This document shows, one piece after another, positions 8,038-14,992 of a DNA stretch of 19,858 nucleotides. Position numbers and translations under genes: made by a program. A model generated the notes under the pieces. That model did no database searches. It saw only the letters and a program-made list of their open reading frames with translations, and was not told the origin of the DNA. This stretch comes from Chloroflexota bacterium (GTDB taxonomy: Bacteria; Chloroflexota; UBA5177; JANWHV01), in NCBI GenBank assembly GCA_025924845.1, contig JAICHN010000040.1, positions 1 to 19,858 of the forward strand, in the 5' to 3' direction. The first letter of the stretch is position 1; each line of letters starts with the position of its first letter.

Positions 8038-8070
8038 ACGGAGCTACCCTGGCCTACCCGATAGCTCCGT
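8038..8070 (-). terminator. Hairpin between binding-protein and permease genes
   Basis: ACGGAGCTA (8038-8046) and TAGCTCCGT (8062-8070) form a perfect 9-bp stem around a 15-base loop. Two more G-C pairs follow beyond one mismatch. There is no T-run after it. It lies just after the stop of the solute-binding-protein gene in transcription order. A stem in this place often protects the 3' end of the binding-protein message or partly stops transcription, giving more binding protein than permease. Confidence 0.5.
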
Positions 8071-8096
8071 GCCCACGCGGTAGTACTTACTGCCGT

Positions 8097-9524
8097 CTAG
8101 AGATTGGCGAGGTCACTCTTGTATTGCTTGTATTGGGCCACGGCCACGGCCTGAATCGCCTGCGCGCCTTGCTTCGCGGTCAGTTTGCCCAGGCGAACCG
8201 CCTGGCTCTGGCTGATGCAGGCGTCGACGAGCTTGTTGTAGTAGCCGACCTCGCCGATATATCTGACCGAGTCGAACGACTTCTGAATGTCCGGATTGGT
8301 GGCCAGAAAGTACGATGCATTTGTGGCGTTCGCGGGCTTGAAGCGGGTTTTGTCATGGAAGAGGATGTCCTTCCAGGCCACGATTGAAACACCGCCGTAG
8401 ATTTTGTCATAGATATACTGGCCGGGGCGCGAAGCCACCAGGCGGAGGAAACGGTCCGCGACGTTCGGGCTGTGAGCATCGGCAGACTCATTAATGCCCC
8501 ATCCCTGACCAGAGCCCACACCGACCGCTGGTTTGCCGTTTATAGCCGGAGCGCCGGCAATAACGAAATCGTAGCCCAGCGCGGGACCGAAGATGGACGC
8601 GGAGCCATTGGTCATACTAATGGCGCATTCGCCCTTGAGGGCTACATTTTCCACGGCGATAATGTCGCCCCATTCACGCTCGATCCCCATTTTGACCGGG
8701 GTCTCCACGTGAAGCTGCATAGCCTCAATGCCGGCTGGTGAATCATATTTGAACGTGCCGGTCGCCGAATCGAAGGGGAAGGTGCCCAGTTGATTCATGA
8801 TCATGTGGAGGGCCGCGTCGTCCCATCCCTCACCGCACAGGCCATAGCGGGTGACTTTTCCACCCTGCTTGAGCTGCAGCGCCTTGGCCAGGGTAAAAAG
8901 CTGATCATAGCTGTCAAAGGCGAACTTACCATTGCTGGGCGGATACTTGGATTCTAGGCCGGCCTTTTTGACCAGATCGCTCCGTACGTTGACATAGGGG
9001 CCAAGGCCGCCGTCGCATTCCAGCGGCACGCCGTAGATCTTGTTTCGCCAGGAAAACTCCTGGACCGAATCGCCGACGAAGTCGCGGGAAATCACAATGT
9101 GATTGGCCGCGTAGACGCTATTCCCGATGTCCTTTACCGCGCCCTGCGCGGCGAGAAGCACGATGTTCTGGCCGGTATTGGCGCAAAGATCGGGCTGCGT
9201 ACCGGCGGCCGTGGCGGCGATGAACTTGGTCGCGACGATCTCCGAGGCCAGGCCTGCCGCGGCCTGTGGCCTGAGAGTGATGGTCGAGCCGGTCTGTTTC
9301 TTGAACAGGGCGATCATTTCGTTGAATGCGTTGATGTGGGGCTGCCAGAGCATGCACCACATCGTGCCGGACTTTTCGAGGGCTTCGGCGCGTACGGCGG
9401 CGGGGGCCGCGGCAGCGGCCGTTTTGGCGCCCGCCTCCAGACCGGCGGCGGCCACGACGCCCGCTCCGACCGTTCCGGCCGCCGCTTTAAGGAAATCGCG
9501 TCTACTTTTTGGGGATGCGCCCAT
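8097..9524 (-). CDS. Tat-exported extracellular solute-binding protein, family 1 (sugar ABC importer)
   Basis: This 475-residue protein is the substrate receptor of the importer. The N-terminus carries a twin-arginine signal SRRDFLK at 7-13, then an Ala-rich hydrophobic stretch to about residue 40, so it is likely exported folded by the Tat system. The mature region begins with the family 1 pattern of a short strand, then HINAFNEMIALFKKQTGSTI (63-82), and continues in the usual two-lobe layout. Length matches the family (about 420-480). The start is firm: GGAGGAG lies 9 bases before the ATG. It is the first gene of a four-gene operon (binding protein, two permeases, secreted protein). The ligand is unknown; context favours a sugar or sugar acid. 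Transcription probably starts near 9680 from a promoter carrying the shared operator motif, which leaves a leader of roughly 160 bases. Confidence 0.94.
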   Translation of the reverse strand: MGASPKSRRDFLKAAAGTVGAGVVAAAGLEAGAKTAAAAAPAAVRAEALEKSGTMWCMLWQPHINAFNEMIALFKKQTGSTITLRPQAAAGLASEIVATKFIAATAAGTQPDLCANTGQNIVLLAAQGAVKDIGNSVYAANHIVISRDFVGDSVQEFSWRNKIYGVPLECDGGLGPYVNVRSDLVKKAGLESKYPPSNGKFAFDSYDQLFTLAKALQLKQGGKVTRYGLCGEGWDDAALHMIMNQLGTFPFDSATGTFKYDSPAGIEAMQLHVETPVKMGIEREWGDIIAVENVALKGECAISMTNGSASIFGPALGYDFVIAGAPAINGKPAVGVGSGQGWGINESADAHSPNVADRFLRLVASRPGQYIYDKIYGGVSIVAWKDILFHDKTRFKPANATNASYFLATNPDIQKSFDSVRYIGEVGYYNKLVDACISQSQAVRLGKLTAKQGAQAIQAVAVAQYKQYKSDLANL

Positions 9525-9688
9525 AGCCTATAACTCCTCCATGAGTTCCCGCGTGCGATTCTTTAGGTGCTTCCAGTCCGTCCGGCCGGCGAAGCCGCGA
9601 TCCTCTTCCCCTTCCCGTCTCGCTTTTGATTACCATCGGGGTGGGACGGCCCAGCCGGCGATCACCCCCCTCGATGGGAGATTCACAC

Positions 9689-9726
9689 ACCATATGCTAT
9701 CTCTATGGCATCTGTCAACAGTCGGC
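9689..9726 (-). promoter_or_regulatory. Promoter of the importer operon with operator-like site 1
   Basis: On the minus strand TTGACA (9718 down to 9713) is followed after 18 bases by TATGGT (9694 down to 9689). The site GCCGACTGTTGAC (minus strand, 9726 down to 9714) shares the decamer ACTGTTGACA with sites 2 and 3, but its left half-site is degenerate. Confidence 0.5.
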
Positions 9727-9844
9727 AAGAGCAACGTAGCGCCGTCACCTTCGCACCGTAACGAGCAAGGGCCAGGCGAAATGGCGGGCGGGGAGGATCG
9801 ATCGCTTTGGTCGCGGCCCGGTTTGTAACCGCATGGGCAGCATT

Positions 9845-9888
9845 CTGTCAAGTTAACTGTTGACAGCGGTCGGCACCGGTGCTACTTT
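9845..9888 (+). promoter_or_regulatory. Promoter of the aldolase gene with operator-like site 2
   Basis: TTGACA (9860-9865) is followed after 17 bases by TACTTT (9883-9888). Overlapping the -35 box is GTTAACTGTTGAC (9852-9864), a near palindrome that differs from site 3 by one base. A wider inverted repeat CTGTCAA (9845-9851) and TTGACAG (9860-9866) frames it. The -10 box is weak, so the promoter may depend on a regulator. Confidence 0.55.
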
Positions 9889-9949
9889 TTTATCTCATGG
9901 ACACTGGACCGGCGCGGCCTATGCATGCGCTGACGGAAAGGGATGGATG

Positions 9950-10897
9950 ATGCCAAATTCGGCGGGCGGGCACACGACCTGGAACTGGGCGGCTATCCTG
10001 CGCGGCGTGATCCCGCCGCTGATCTCTCCCCTGGACACCGAGGGGAACGTCGATGTCGAGGCCGGCGGCGCGTTGGTCAATCATTTGCTCTCCGGCGGCT
10101 GCAGCGGTCTCTTCGTGGTCGGCGGGTGCGGCATGGGTCCCTGGCTCACCACGACACAACGGGGCGAGACGATCCGCGGTATGGTCCGGGCCGCCGCCGG
10201 CCGAGCGCCTGTGCTCGCCGGCCTGATGCTCCCTTCCACCGCACCGGCCCGCGAGGCGGCCCGGCAGGCGGAGGCGGAGGGCGCCGACGCCCTCGTGGTC
10301 GGCTCTCCTTACTACTATGGGGTCGATGCCGACGACCAACGTCGTCATGTCGAGGCCATTCTGGAGGTCTCGCCGCTGCCCGTATTGCTCTATAACATCC
10401 CCCAGTGTACGTACCATCCCATCTCGCCCGAGACCGTGGCGATCCTGTCCCAAGAGCCCCGCGTCCTGGGAATCAAGGATTCGTCCGGCGTCTTGCCGAA
10501 CTTCCAGCAACTGCTGGCGATCAGGGACGCCCGCCCAGACTTTCGTGTGCTGCAAGGCGACGAGCGGGTCATGGCCGCCTGCATGCTCATGGGCGGGGAC
10601 GGCCTTATTCCGGGGGCGGGTAACGTGCAGCCGCGCTACTTTGTCGATCTGGTCCACGCGGCCGGTCGCGGGGACGTGCAAGAATGTCGTCGTCTACAGG
10701 AGCGGATCTTCGATCTCTGGAAACTCTTCGCCTACGGTCGTGGTCTCTCCGCGCTCTATGCCGCCTGCGGCCTGATCGGGATCGGCAGCGGGCGGCCGGT
10801 AGAACCGTGGATCGCGCCTGATCCGACCCAACGACAGGCCATCGAGGATATCCTGCATCGGCACGGGCTGCTCCCCCAGGCCGCCGGGCAACGCTGA
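9950..10897 (+). CDS. DapA-family aldolase/lyase (dihydrodipicolinate synthase/N-acetylneuraminate lyase superfamily)
   Basis: This 315-residue TIM-barrel enzyme should form a Schiff base with a 2-keto acid and cleave or join an aldol bond, releasing pyruvate in typical members. The Schiff-base lysine lies in GIKDSSG (K176) and the helper tyrosine in LLYNIP (Y148). GSPYYYG at 118-124 is also typical. The usual GTTGE motif near residue 58 instead reads GGCGM, so the threonine pair of true DHDPS is absent. This argues against lysine synthesis and for a catabolic role such as a 2-keto-3-deoxy-sugar-acid aldolase or a dehydratase. The start was set at ATG 9950 because AAAGGG lies 7 bases before it. 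ATG 9947 is in frame and adjacent, and a TTG further upstream at 9860 overlaps the promoter and is unlikely. The gene is followed by a hairpin, so it is probably transcribed alone. Confidence 0.88.
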   Translation: MPNSAGGHTTWNWAAILRGVIPPLISPLDTEGNVDVEAGGALVNHLLSGGCSGLFVVGGCGMGPWLTTTQRGETIRGMVRAAAGRAPVLAGLMLPSTAPAREAARQAEAEGADALVVGSPYYYGVDADDQRRHVEAILEVSPLPVLLYNIPQCTYHPISPETVAILSQEPRVLGIKDSSGVLPNFQQLLAIRDARPDFRVLQGDERVMAACMLMGGDGLIPGAGNVQPRYFVDLVHAAGRGDVQECRRLQERIFDLWKLFAYGRGLSALYAACGLIGIGSGRPVEPWIAPDPTQRQAIEDILHRHGLLPQAAGQR

Positions 10898-10919
10898 GCG
10901 CCCGGGGCTGAATCTAATG

Positions 10920-10952
10920 AAGTCGAGGCCAGGTAGTAGCTGGCCTCGGCTT
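10920..10952 (+). terminator. Hairpin terminator after the aldolase gene
   Basis: AAGTCGAGGCCAG (10920-10932) pairs with CTGGCCTCGGCTT (10940-10952) to form a 13-bp stem with one G-U pair and a 7-base loop. It lies 22 bp after the aldolase stop. No strong T-run follows, so it may be a weak or factor-assisted terminator. A new promoter follows at 11037. Confidence 0.6.
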
Positions 10953-11028
10953 GGATGTATACTGTCAGCAACTAGAAGTGAGCCATTGCTGCTGGGGTCC
11001 GTTCCCGCGGCGGGTCCCGGCAGATGTG

Positions 11029-11065
11029 GTCAACTGTTGACACACTCAAGTGCCCTTGTTATAAC
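11029..11065 (+). promoter_or_regulatory. Strong sigma-70-type promoter with palindromic operator (site 3)
   Basis: TTGACA (11037-11042), a 17-base spacer and TATAAC (11060-11065) match the housekeeping consensus at 11 of 12 positions. GTCAACTGTTGAC (11029-11041) is a perfect 13-base palindrome with a central T and covers the -35 box. A repressor bound there would block polymerase. This should drive the long catabolic cluster that follows. Confidence 0.72.
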
Positions 11066-11131
11066 TAGGCATCATAGCCGCGACGTTCTTAGTGAGCAAG
11101 CCGTCCAGGGCTCGGGCGGAAGGAGCACGGT

Positions 11132-11176
11132 ATGCTTGGATCGATGATCTTTACGGATAACCTGTATGGCTACTGA
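11132..11176 (+). CDS. Possible 14-residue leader peptide overlapping the dehydrogenase start
   Basis: The strong site GGAAGGAG (11118-11125) is followed at a good distance by ATG 11132, which opens the short frame MLGSMIFTDNLYGY and stops with TGA at 11174-11176. This frame overlaps the ATG of the next gene (11166) by 11 bases. The next gene itself lacks a good ribosome binding site, and its frame is closed by a TGA at 11145. Translational coupling through this peptide is a reasonable reading, but it could be chance. Confidence 0.4.
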   Translation: MLGSMIFTDNLYGY

Positions 11177-12152
11177 TTCCCGGCCACCCGTGGTGGTAGT
11201 GACCGACTTCGGTTTCACCGACGATCTGGCCGTCGAAAAGGCGGCCCTCGAACCGCTCGGCTGTACAGTGGTCGGCGCCCAGTGTCGAACCGCCGAAGAA
11301 GTCGCGGCGGTCACCAAGGATGCCGATTTCGTATTTACCCAGTTCGCGCCCGTCACCGCGTCGGCAATTCAGGCGATGAGTAGGGCGCGGCTGATCACTC
11401 GCTACGGGATCGGCGTGGATAATGTGGACTTGGTCGCGGCGCGCGAGCGCGGCATCCCCGTCTATAACGTGCCCGACTATTGCATTGATGAGGTGGCGGA
11501 CCACACGCTCGGGCTCATTCTCTCTCTTACCCGCCAGATCGCTCCTTTATCGGCCAGTGTCAAGGCGGGCGGCTGGAAACGGCCCCTTCCCCTACCAAAG
11601 TTTTACGCGCTGCGCGATCTGACCACCGGTGTGGTGGGGTGCGGACGGATCGGACGGCAGGTGATCGCGCGCCTCGCCCCCTTCAAGACCGAAATCCTGG
11701 CCTACGATCCCGCCATGAGCGCCGACCAGATCAAGGCCCTGGGCGCCGTCCCGGTCTCGCTCGACCAACTCTACGCCCAGAGCGATCTGGTGACCCTGCA
11801 TTGCCCCAGTACGGCGGAGACCCGGCGCATGATCAACGCGACTACCCTCTCCCAGATGAAGGACGGCGTGATCTTCATTAACGTGGCCCGCGGCACCCTG
11901 GTCGATCAGGGCGCCCTGATCGAGGCGCTGCGCAGCGGCAAAGTCGGCGCTGCCGGGCTGGATGTCACCGATCCCGAGCCGATCGAATACGATAGTCCAC
12001 TCCTGGCGATGAATAACGTGGTGATTACCAATCATTGCGCTTCCGGTAGCGACCGGGCGGCGGTCCTGCTGCGGCGCGGCGTGATCGACACGGTGGTGCT
12101 CGCCTTGCGGGGCGAGCGGTCGCCCAATTGCGTCAACGGTGTGACCTCGTGA
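11166..12152 (+). CDS. D-2-hydroxyacid dehydrogenase, NAD-dependent (phosphoglycerate dehydrogenase/CtBP-like)
   Basis: This 328-residue enzyme should interconvert a 2-hydroxy acid and a 2-keto acid with NAD(H). The nucleotide-binding motif is VVGCGRIG (156-163) followed by AYDP with Asp181, which favours NAD over NADP. The catalytic arginine is in NVARGTLVD (R242), the glutamate in DVTDPEP (E271) and the histidine in ITNHCASGSD (H290). The usual residue before that histidine is Pro, so NH is a small oddity. There is no ACT or other serine-biosynthesis domain, so a catabolic or glyoxylate/hydroxypyruvate-type role is more likely than serine synthesis. It is the first full-length gene after the strong promoter at 11029-11065. 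Its start ATG overlaps a short upstream frame that has the good ribosome binding site. Confidence 0.9.
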   Translation: MATDSRPPVVVVTDFGFTDDLAVEKAALEPLGCTVVGAQCRTAEEVAAVTKDADFVFTQFAPVTASAIQAMSRARLITRYGIGVDNVDLVAARERGIPVYNVPDYCIDEVADHTLGLILSLTRQIAPLSASVKAGGWKRPLPLPKFYALRDLTTGVVGCGRIGRQVIARLAPFKTEILAYDPAMSADQIKALGAVPVSLDQLYAQSDLVTLHCPSTAETRRMINATTLSQMKDGVIFINVARGTLVDQGALIEALRSGKVGAAGLDVTDPEPIEYDSPLLAMNNVVITNHCASGSDRAAVLLRRGVIDTVVLALRGERSPNCVNGVTS

Positions 12153-12225
12153 ATCGGGACATTGCAGTGCAGCTGCAGAGAGGGGGAGGGGCCGCGCCGT
12201 GCTACGGCGGCCCCGGGGTGAGACT

Positions 12226-13056
12226 ATGAGCCTGGAGAAGTTTGATCTTACCGGTAAGGTAGCGTTGGTAACGGGCGCGGCGGTCGGGCTTGGGCACGCC
12301 ATGGCCCTGGGCATGGCGGAGGCCGGGGCGGATGTGGCGGTCAGCGATATCAACGAAGAGGGGGTTCAGGCCACCAGCCGCGAGATCGAGAAGCTTGGCC
12401 GGCGCAGTATCGCCGTCCGCTGCGACAACGCGAAGCGCGACGATATCATGGCGCTCTACACCGAGCTCGATCGGGCCTTCGGTCGGATCAATATCTTGAT
12501 CAATAACGTTGGGGCCGGAGCGCGGTACCGTCCGGAGGAACTGCCCATTGATGAATGGGAACGGGTGGTCCGGATCTCACTCACCGGCACCTTCATCTCC
12601 GCCATCCAGGCCGGCAAGCGGATGATCGCCCAGGGTACGGGGGGCAGCATTATCAACATCGGCTCGACCTGCGGTATGTCCGGCATGGGACGGGGCAATT
12701 TGCCGCACGGCGCTTCCAAGGCGGGGGTCAATCAGATGACCCGCGATCTGGCCGTGGAATGGGGGCCGCACGGCATTCGCGTCAACTCGATCCAGCCCGC
12801 CCAGATCGCTACCGACGCCTGGGTCCGCGGGATGAACAGCATGCCCTGGGACTATCAGGCGTTCGAGCAGCATCTGCTGAACGGCATCCCCCTCGGGCGC
12901 TTGGGGAAGGACGACGACCTGGTTGGTCCCGCCGTCTTCCTCGCCTCGGACGCGGCCGCGTTCGTCACCGGCCACCTCCTCTTCGTGGATGGCGGCAACC
13001 TGGCCCTGAACGCGGCGGGGAGCATCGCCTGGCCCGCACCCCGAAAGGATGAGTGA
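12226..13056 (+). CDS. SDR-family oxidoreductase with catalytic Tyr replaced by His
   Basis: This 276-residue protein has the classical short-chain dehydrogenase layout: cofactor motif TGAAVGLG (16-23), Asp41 after the second strand (NAD preference), NNVGAG (93-98), and a VDGG motif near the end. The catalytic serine region reads NIGSTCG (S147). The expected YxxxK motif is HGASK (161-165), so the proton-donating tyrosine is His161 while Lys165 is kept. The enzyme may therefore work differently or be inactive as a dehydrogenase. The codon is CAC in a well-aligned frame, so a frameshift is not the cause. ATG 12226 was chosen because GGGGTGAG lies just before it. A GTG at 12199 would add nine residues. 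It lies 73 bp after the hydroxyacid dehydrogenase and before the FAH-family gene. Confidence 0.9.
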   Translation: MSLEKFDLTGKVALVTGAAVGLGHAMALGMAEAGADVAVSDINEEGVQATSREIEKLGRRSIAVRCDNAKRDDIMALYTELDRAFGRINILINNVGAGARYRPEELPIDEWERVVRISLTGTFISAIQAGKRMIAQGTGGSIINIGSTCGMSGMGRGNLPHGASKAGVNQMTRDLAVEWGPHGIRVNSIQPAQIATDAWVRGMNSMPWDYQAFEQHLLNGIPLGRLGKDDDLVGPAVFLASDAAAFVTGHLLFVDGGNLALNAAGSIAWPAPRKDE

Positions 13057-13077
13057 TGCACCGCTGTGCGGAGGGGA

Positions 13078-13113
13078 ATGAACCGTAATGCGGCACAGGA
13101 TGAGGAGAAATGA
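13078..13113 (+). CDS. Possible 11-residue upstream frame abutting the FAH-family gene
   Basis: GGAGGGGA at 13070-13077 sits directly next to ATG 13078, which opens the short frame MNRNAAQDEEK. Its TGA (13111-13113) ends at the base before the ATG of the next gene. The spacing is poor and the peptide is short, so this may be chance. The layout resembles the leader frame at 11132. Confidence 0.2.
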   Translation: MNRNAAQDEEK

Positions 13114-13977
13114 ATGCGACTGGTAAGCTTTGTCCGTGGCGGAGCAATCCGACTGGGCGCTCTCGGCGACCGGCAGGTGATTGACCTGAACCAGGCCGAT
13201 CCGGAACTCCCGTCTTCCATGATCGCCTTCCTTGAGAGCGGCGCGGCCGGCCTTGCTCGGGCCCGACGCGCGGTGGAGGCGGCGCCGCCCGCGGCGCGGG
13301 TTGCCCTCAGTGAGGTGACGCTCAAGGCGCCGATCCTCCATCCCGGCAAGATCATTTGTATCGGCCAGAACTATGCGGAGCACGCGGCGGAGTCCAACGC
13401 GGCCGTCTCGGCCTATCCAATCATTTTCGCCAAATACCCCAACGCCCTGATCGGCGACGGCGACGCCATCGTGCTTCCCAAGGTCAGCAACCAGGTCGAC
13501 TATGAGGGTGAACTCGCCGTGGTGATCGGCAAGCGCGCCAAAAACGTCAGCGAGGCGGAGGCGTTGGCCTATGTCGGAGGCTACGCGGCGTTCAACGACG
13601 TGAGCGCTCGCGATTACCAGATGCGCACCAGCCAATGGACGATCGGGAAGACATTCGATACCTTCGGCCCGATGGGCCCTGCCCTTACCACGGTGGACGA
13701 GGTGCCGGACCCCCAGAACCTGTCTATCCGCACCGTGGTCAGCGGTGAGGTCTTGCAGTCATCCCACACCCGCAAAATGATCTTTCCGGTCGCCGTGTTG
13801 ATTGCCTATGTCAGTTCGGTGATGACCCTGGAGCCGGGAGACATCATCGCAACCGGCACGCCGGACGGGGTGGGAGCGGCACGCACGCCGCAGCGGTTCC
13901 TGCGACCCGGTGATACGGTTCGCGTGGAGATCGAGGGGCTGGACGTGCTGGAGAACCCAGTCGTGGCCGAAGCATGA
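13114..13977 (+). CDS. Fumarylacetoacetate hydrolase family protein (2,4-diketo-acid hydrolase-like)
   Basis: This 287-residue enzyme belongs to the FAH fold and should cleave a C-C bond in a diketo acid or decarboxylate/hydrate an oxo acid. Metal ligands are visible as YEGELAVVIG (E131, E133) and FNDVSARD (D162). The catalytic histidine region is GQNYAEHAAE (H90), and the lysine is in GKTFDTFGPMGP (K179). The ending TGTPDGVG (247-254) is typical. Within bacterial sugar catabolism this subgroup includes 2,4-diketo-3-deoxy-L-fuconate and L-rhamnonate hydrolases, which make pyruvate and L-lactate. Ureidoglycolate lyase and acylpyruvase are close relatives and cannot be excluded. ATG 13114 follows GAGGAG at 6 bases. 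The 57-bp spacing from the SDR gene and 19 bp to the E1-alpha gene support one operon. Confidence 0.9.
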   Translation: MRLVSFVRGGAIRLGALGDRQVIDLNQADPELPSSMIAFLESGAAGLARARRAVEAAPPAARVALSEVTLKAPILHPGKIICIGQNYAEHAAESNAAVSAYPIIFAKYPNALIGDGDAIVLPKVSNQVDYEGELAVVIGKRAKNVSEAEALAYVGGYAAFNDVSARDYQMRTSQWTIGKTFDTFGPMGPALTTVDEVPDPQNLSIRTVVSGEVLQSSHTRKMIFPVAVLIAYVSSVMTLEPGDIIATGTPDGVGAARTPQRFLRPGDTVRVEIEGLDVLENPVVAEA

Positions 13978-13996
13978 CAAAGGAGGACATGGGTCA

Positions 13997-14992
13997 ATGG
14001 TAACCGCGGCCGGCACCACCCTGAGCAAGACGGATCTGCTGTCGCTGTATAGAAAGATGCTTGTACTCAGGCGAACCGAGGAGCAATTGGTCAGAGCCCA
14101 CCAGGGCGGCCTCATTCCCGGCGCCTGCCATACCTATGTCGGCGAGGAGGCCATTGCCGTGGGGGTCTGCGCCCATTTGCGCGACCAGGACGTGGTCTTC
14201 AGCACCCATCGCGGCCACGGCCATGCCCTCGCCAAGGGGGTCAGCCCCCGCGTGCTGATGGCCGAATTGTTCGGCCGGTCAACCGGCGTCTCAGGCGGTC
14301 GGGGCGGCAGCATGCATCTCTTCTCGCCTGAAATCGGCCTTTTGGGCACCAGCGGCATTGTCGGTCCCAGTATCCTGATGGCTACCGGAGCGGGCTATGC
14401 CTTTCGCCTGAGGGGAACCGATCTGGTCAGCGTGGCCTTCTTCGGCGACGGCGCCAGCAATAACGGCGCCTTCCATGAAGGAATCAATATGGCCGCGATC
14501 TGGGACCTTCCGGTGCTGTTCATCTGTGAAAACAACATGTATGCCACCGAGGTGCCGTACGCCACCGTGGCGCGCAACACCAGCGTAGCCGAACGTGGCG
14601 CCGTCTACGGCTTGCCCAGTATCGCGGTGGACGGCAACGATGTCCAGGCGGTCTATGCGGCGGCGGGCGAAGCGGTGCGCCGCGCCCGGGCCGGCGAAGG
14701 GCCGACCCTGCTCGAATGCAAGACCTATCGCACCCGCAGCCATGCCGAGGGCATGCGCGACGTCGGCTATCGCACGACCGATGAAGTGGCGTCCTGGAAA
14801 GAGCGCAGTCCGATCACCCGTCTCAAGGAGCGTCTACTGGCCGAGGGCCTGGCGAGTGAGGAAGACTGCGCCCGAATCGAGGCCGAGGTCGAGGTCGAGG
14901 TGGAGGAGGCGCGGCAGTTCGCCGTCGCCGGCCCGTATCCGGATCCCGCGACCGTGCTCGATCACGTCTACAGCAATCGAGAGGGACGATAA
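13997..14992 (+). CDS. 2-oxoacid dehydrogenase E1 alpha subunit (pyruvate/acetoin type)
   Basis: This 331-residue subunit binds thiamine diphosphate and, with E1 beta, decarboxylates a 2-oxo acid (or cleaves acetoin) and passes the acyl group to E2. The cofactor motif is visible as GDGASNNGAFHEG (150-162) ending in ENN (178-180). The HRGHGH (71-76) and TYRTRSHAEG (243-252) regions are typical of the active site and loop. Length and sequence style fit PdhA/AcoA-type E1 alpha. The start was set at ATG 13997, 10 bases after AGGAGG (13981-13986). The stop codon TAA shares one base with the ATG of E1 beta, which implies translational coupling. The substrate cannot be fixed; pyruvate from the upstream cleavage enzymes is the simplest guess. 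Confidence 0.93.
   Translation: MVTAAGTTLSKTDLLSLYRKMLVLRRTEEQLVRAHQGGLIPGACHTYVGEEAIAVGVCAHLRDQDVVFSTHRGHGHALAKGVSPRVLMAELFGRSTGVSGGRGGSMHLFSPEIGLLGTSGIVGPSILMATGAGYAFRLRGTDLVSVAFFGDGASNNGAFHEGINMAAIWDLPVLFICENNMYATEVPYATVARNTSVAERGAVYGLPSIAVDGNDVQAVYAAAGEAVRRARAGEGPTLLECKTYRTRSHAEGMRDVGYRTTDEVASWKERSPITRLKERLLAEGLASEEDCARIEAEVEVEVEEARQFAVAGPYPDPATVLDHVYSNREGR

Larger units (their letters stand above)
9525..9949. other. Divergent control region between importer and aldolase
   Basis: This 425-bp stretch holds no credible gene. It separates the leftward importer operon from the rightward aldolase gene. Two oppositely oriented promoters lie about 140 bp apart in it, and each has the decamer ACTGTTGACA over its -35 box. 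Confidence 0.7.

Noticed and set aside
9860..9949. Upstream TTG extension of the aldolase gene
   Set aside because: It would begin inside the -35 box, adds residues unlike the family, and lacks a ribosome binding site; ATG 9950 has one.
12577..13635. Long open frame on the minus strand across the SDR and FAH-family genes
   Set aside because: It is antisense to two well-supported genes, has no recognisable domain, and arises from GC-rich codon use.
13910..13996. Upstream extension of E1 alpha into the FAH-family gene
   Set aside because: The added residues overlap another gene and match no E1 alpha N-terminus. AGGAGG is correctly placed for ATG 13997.
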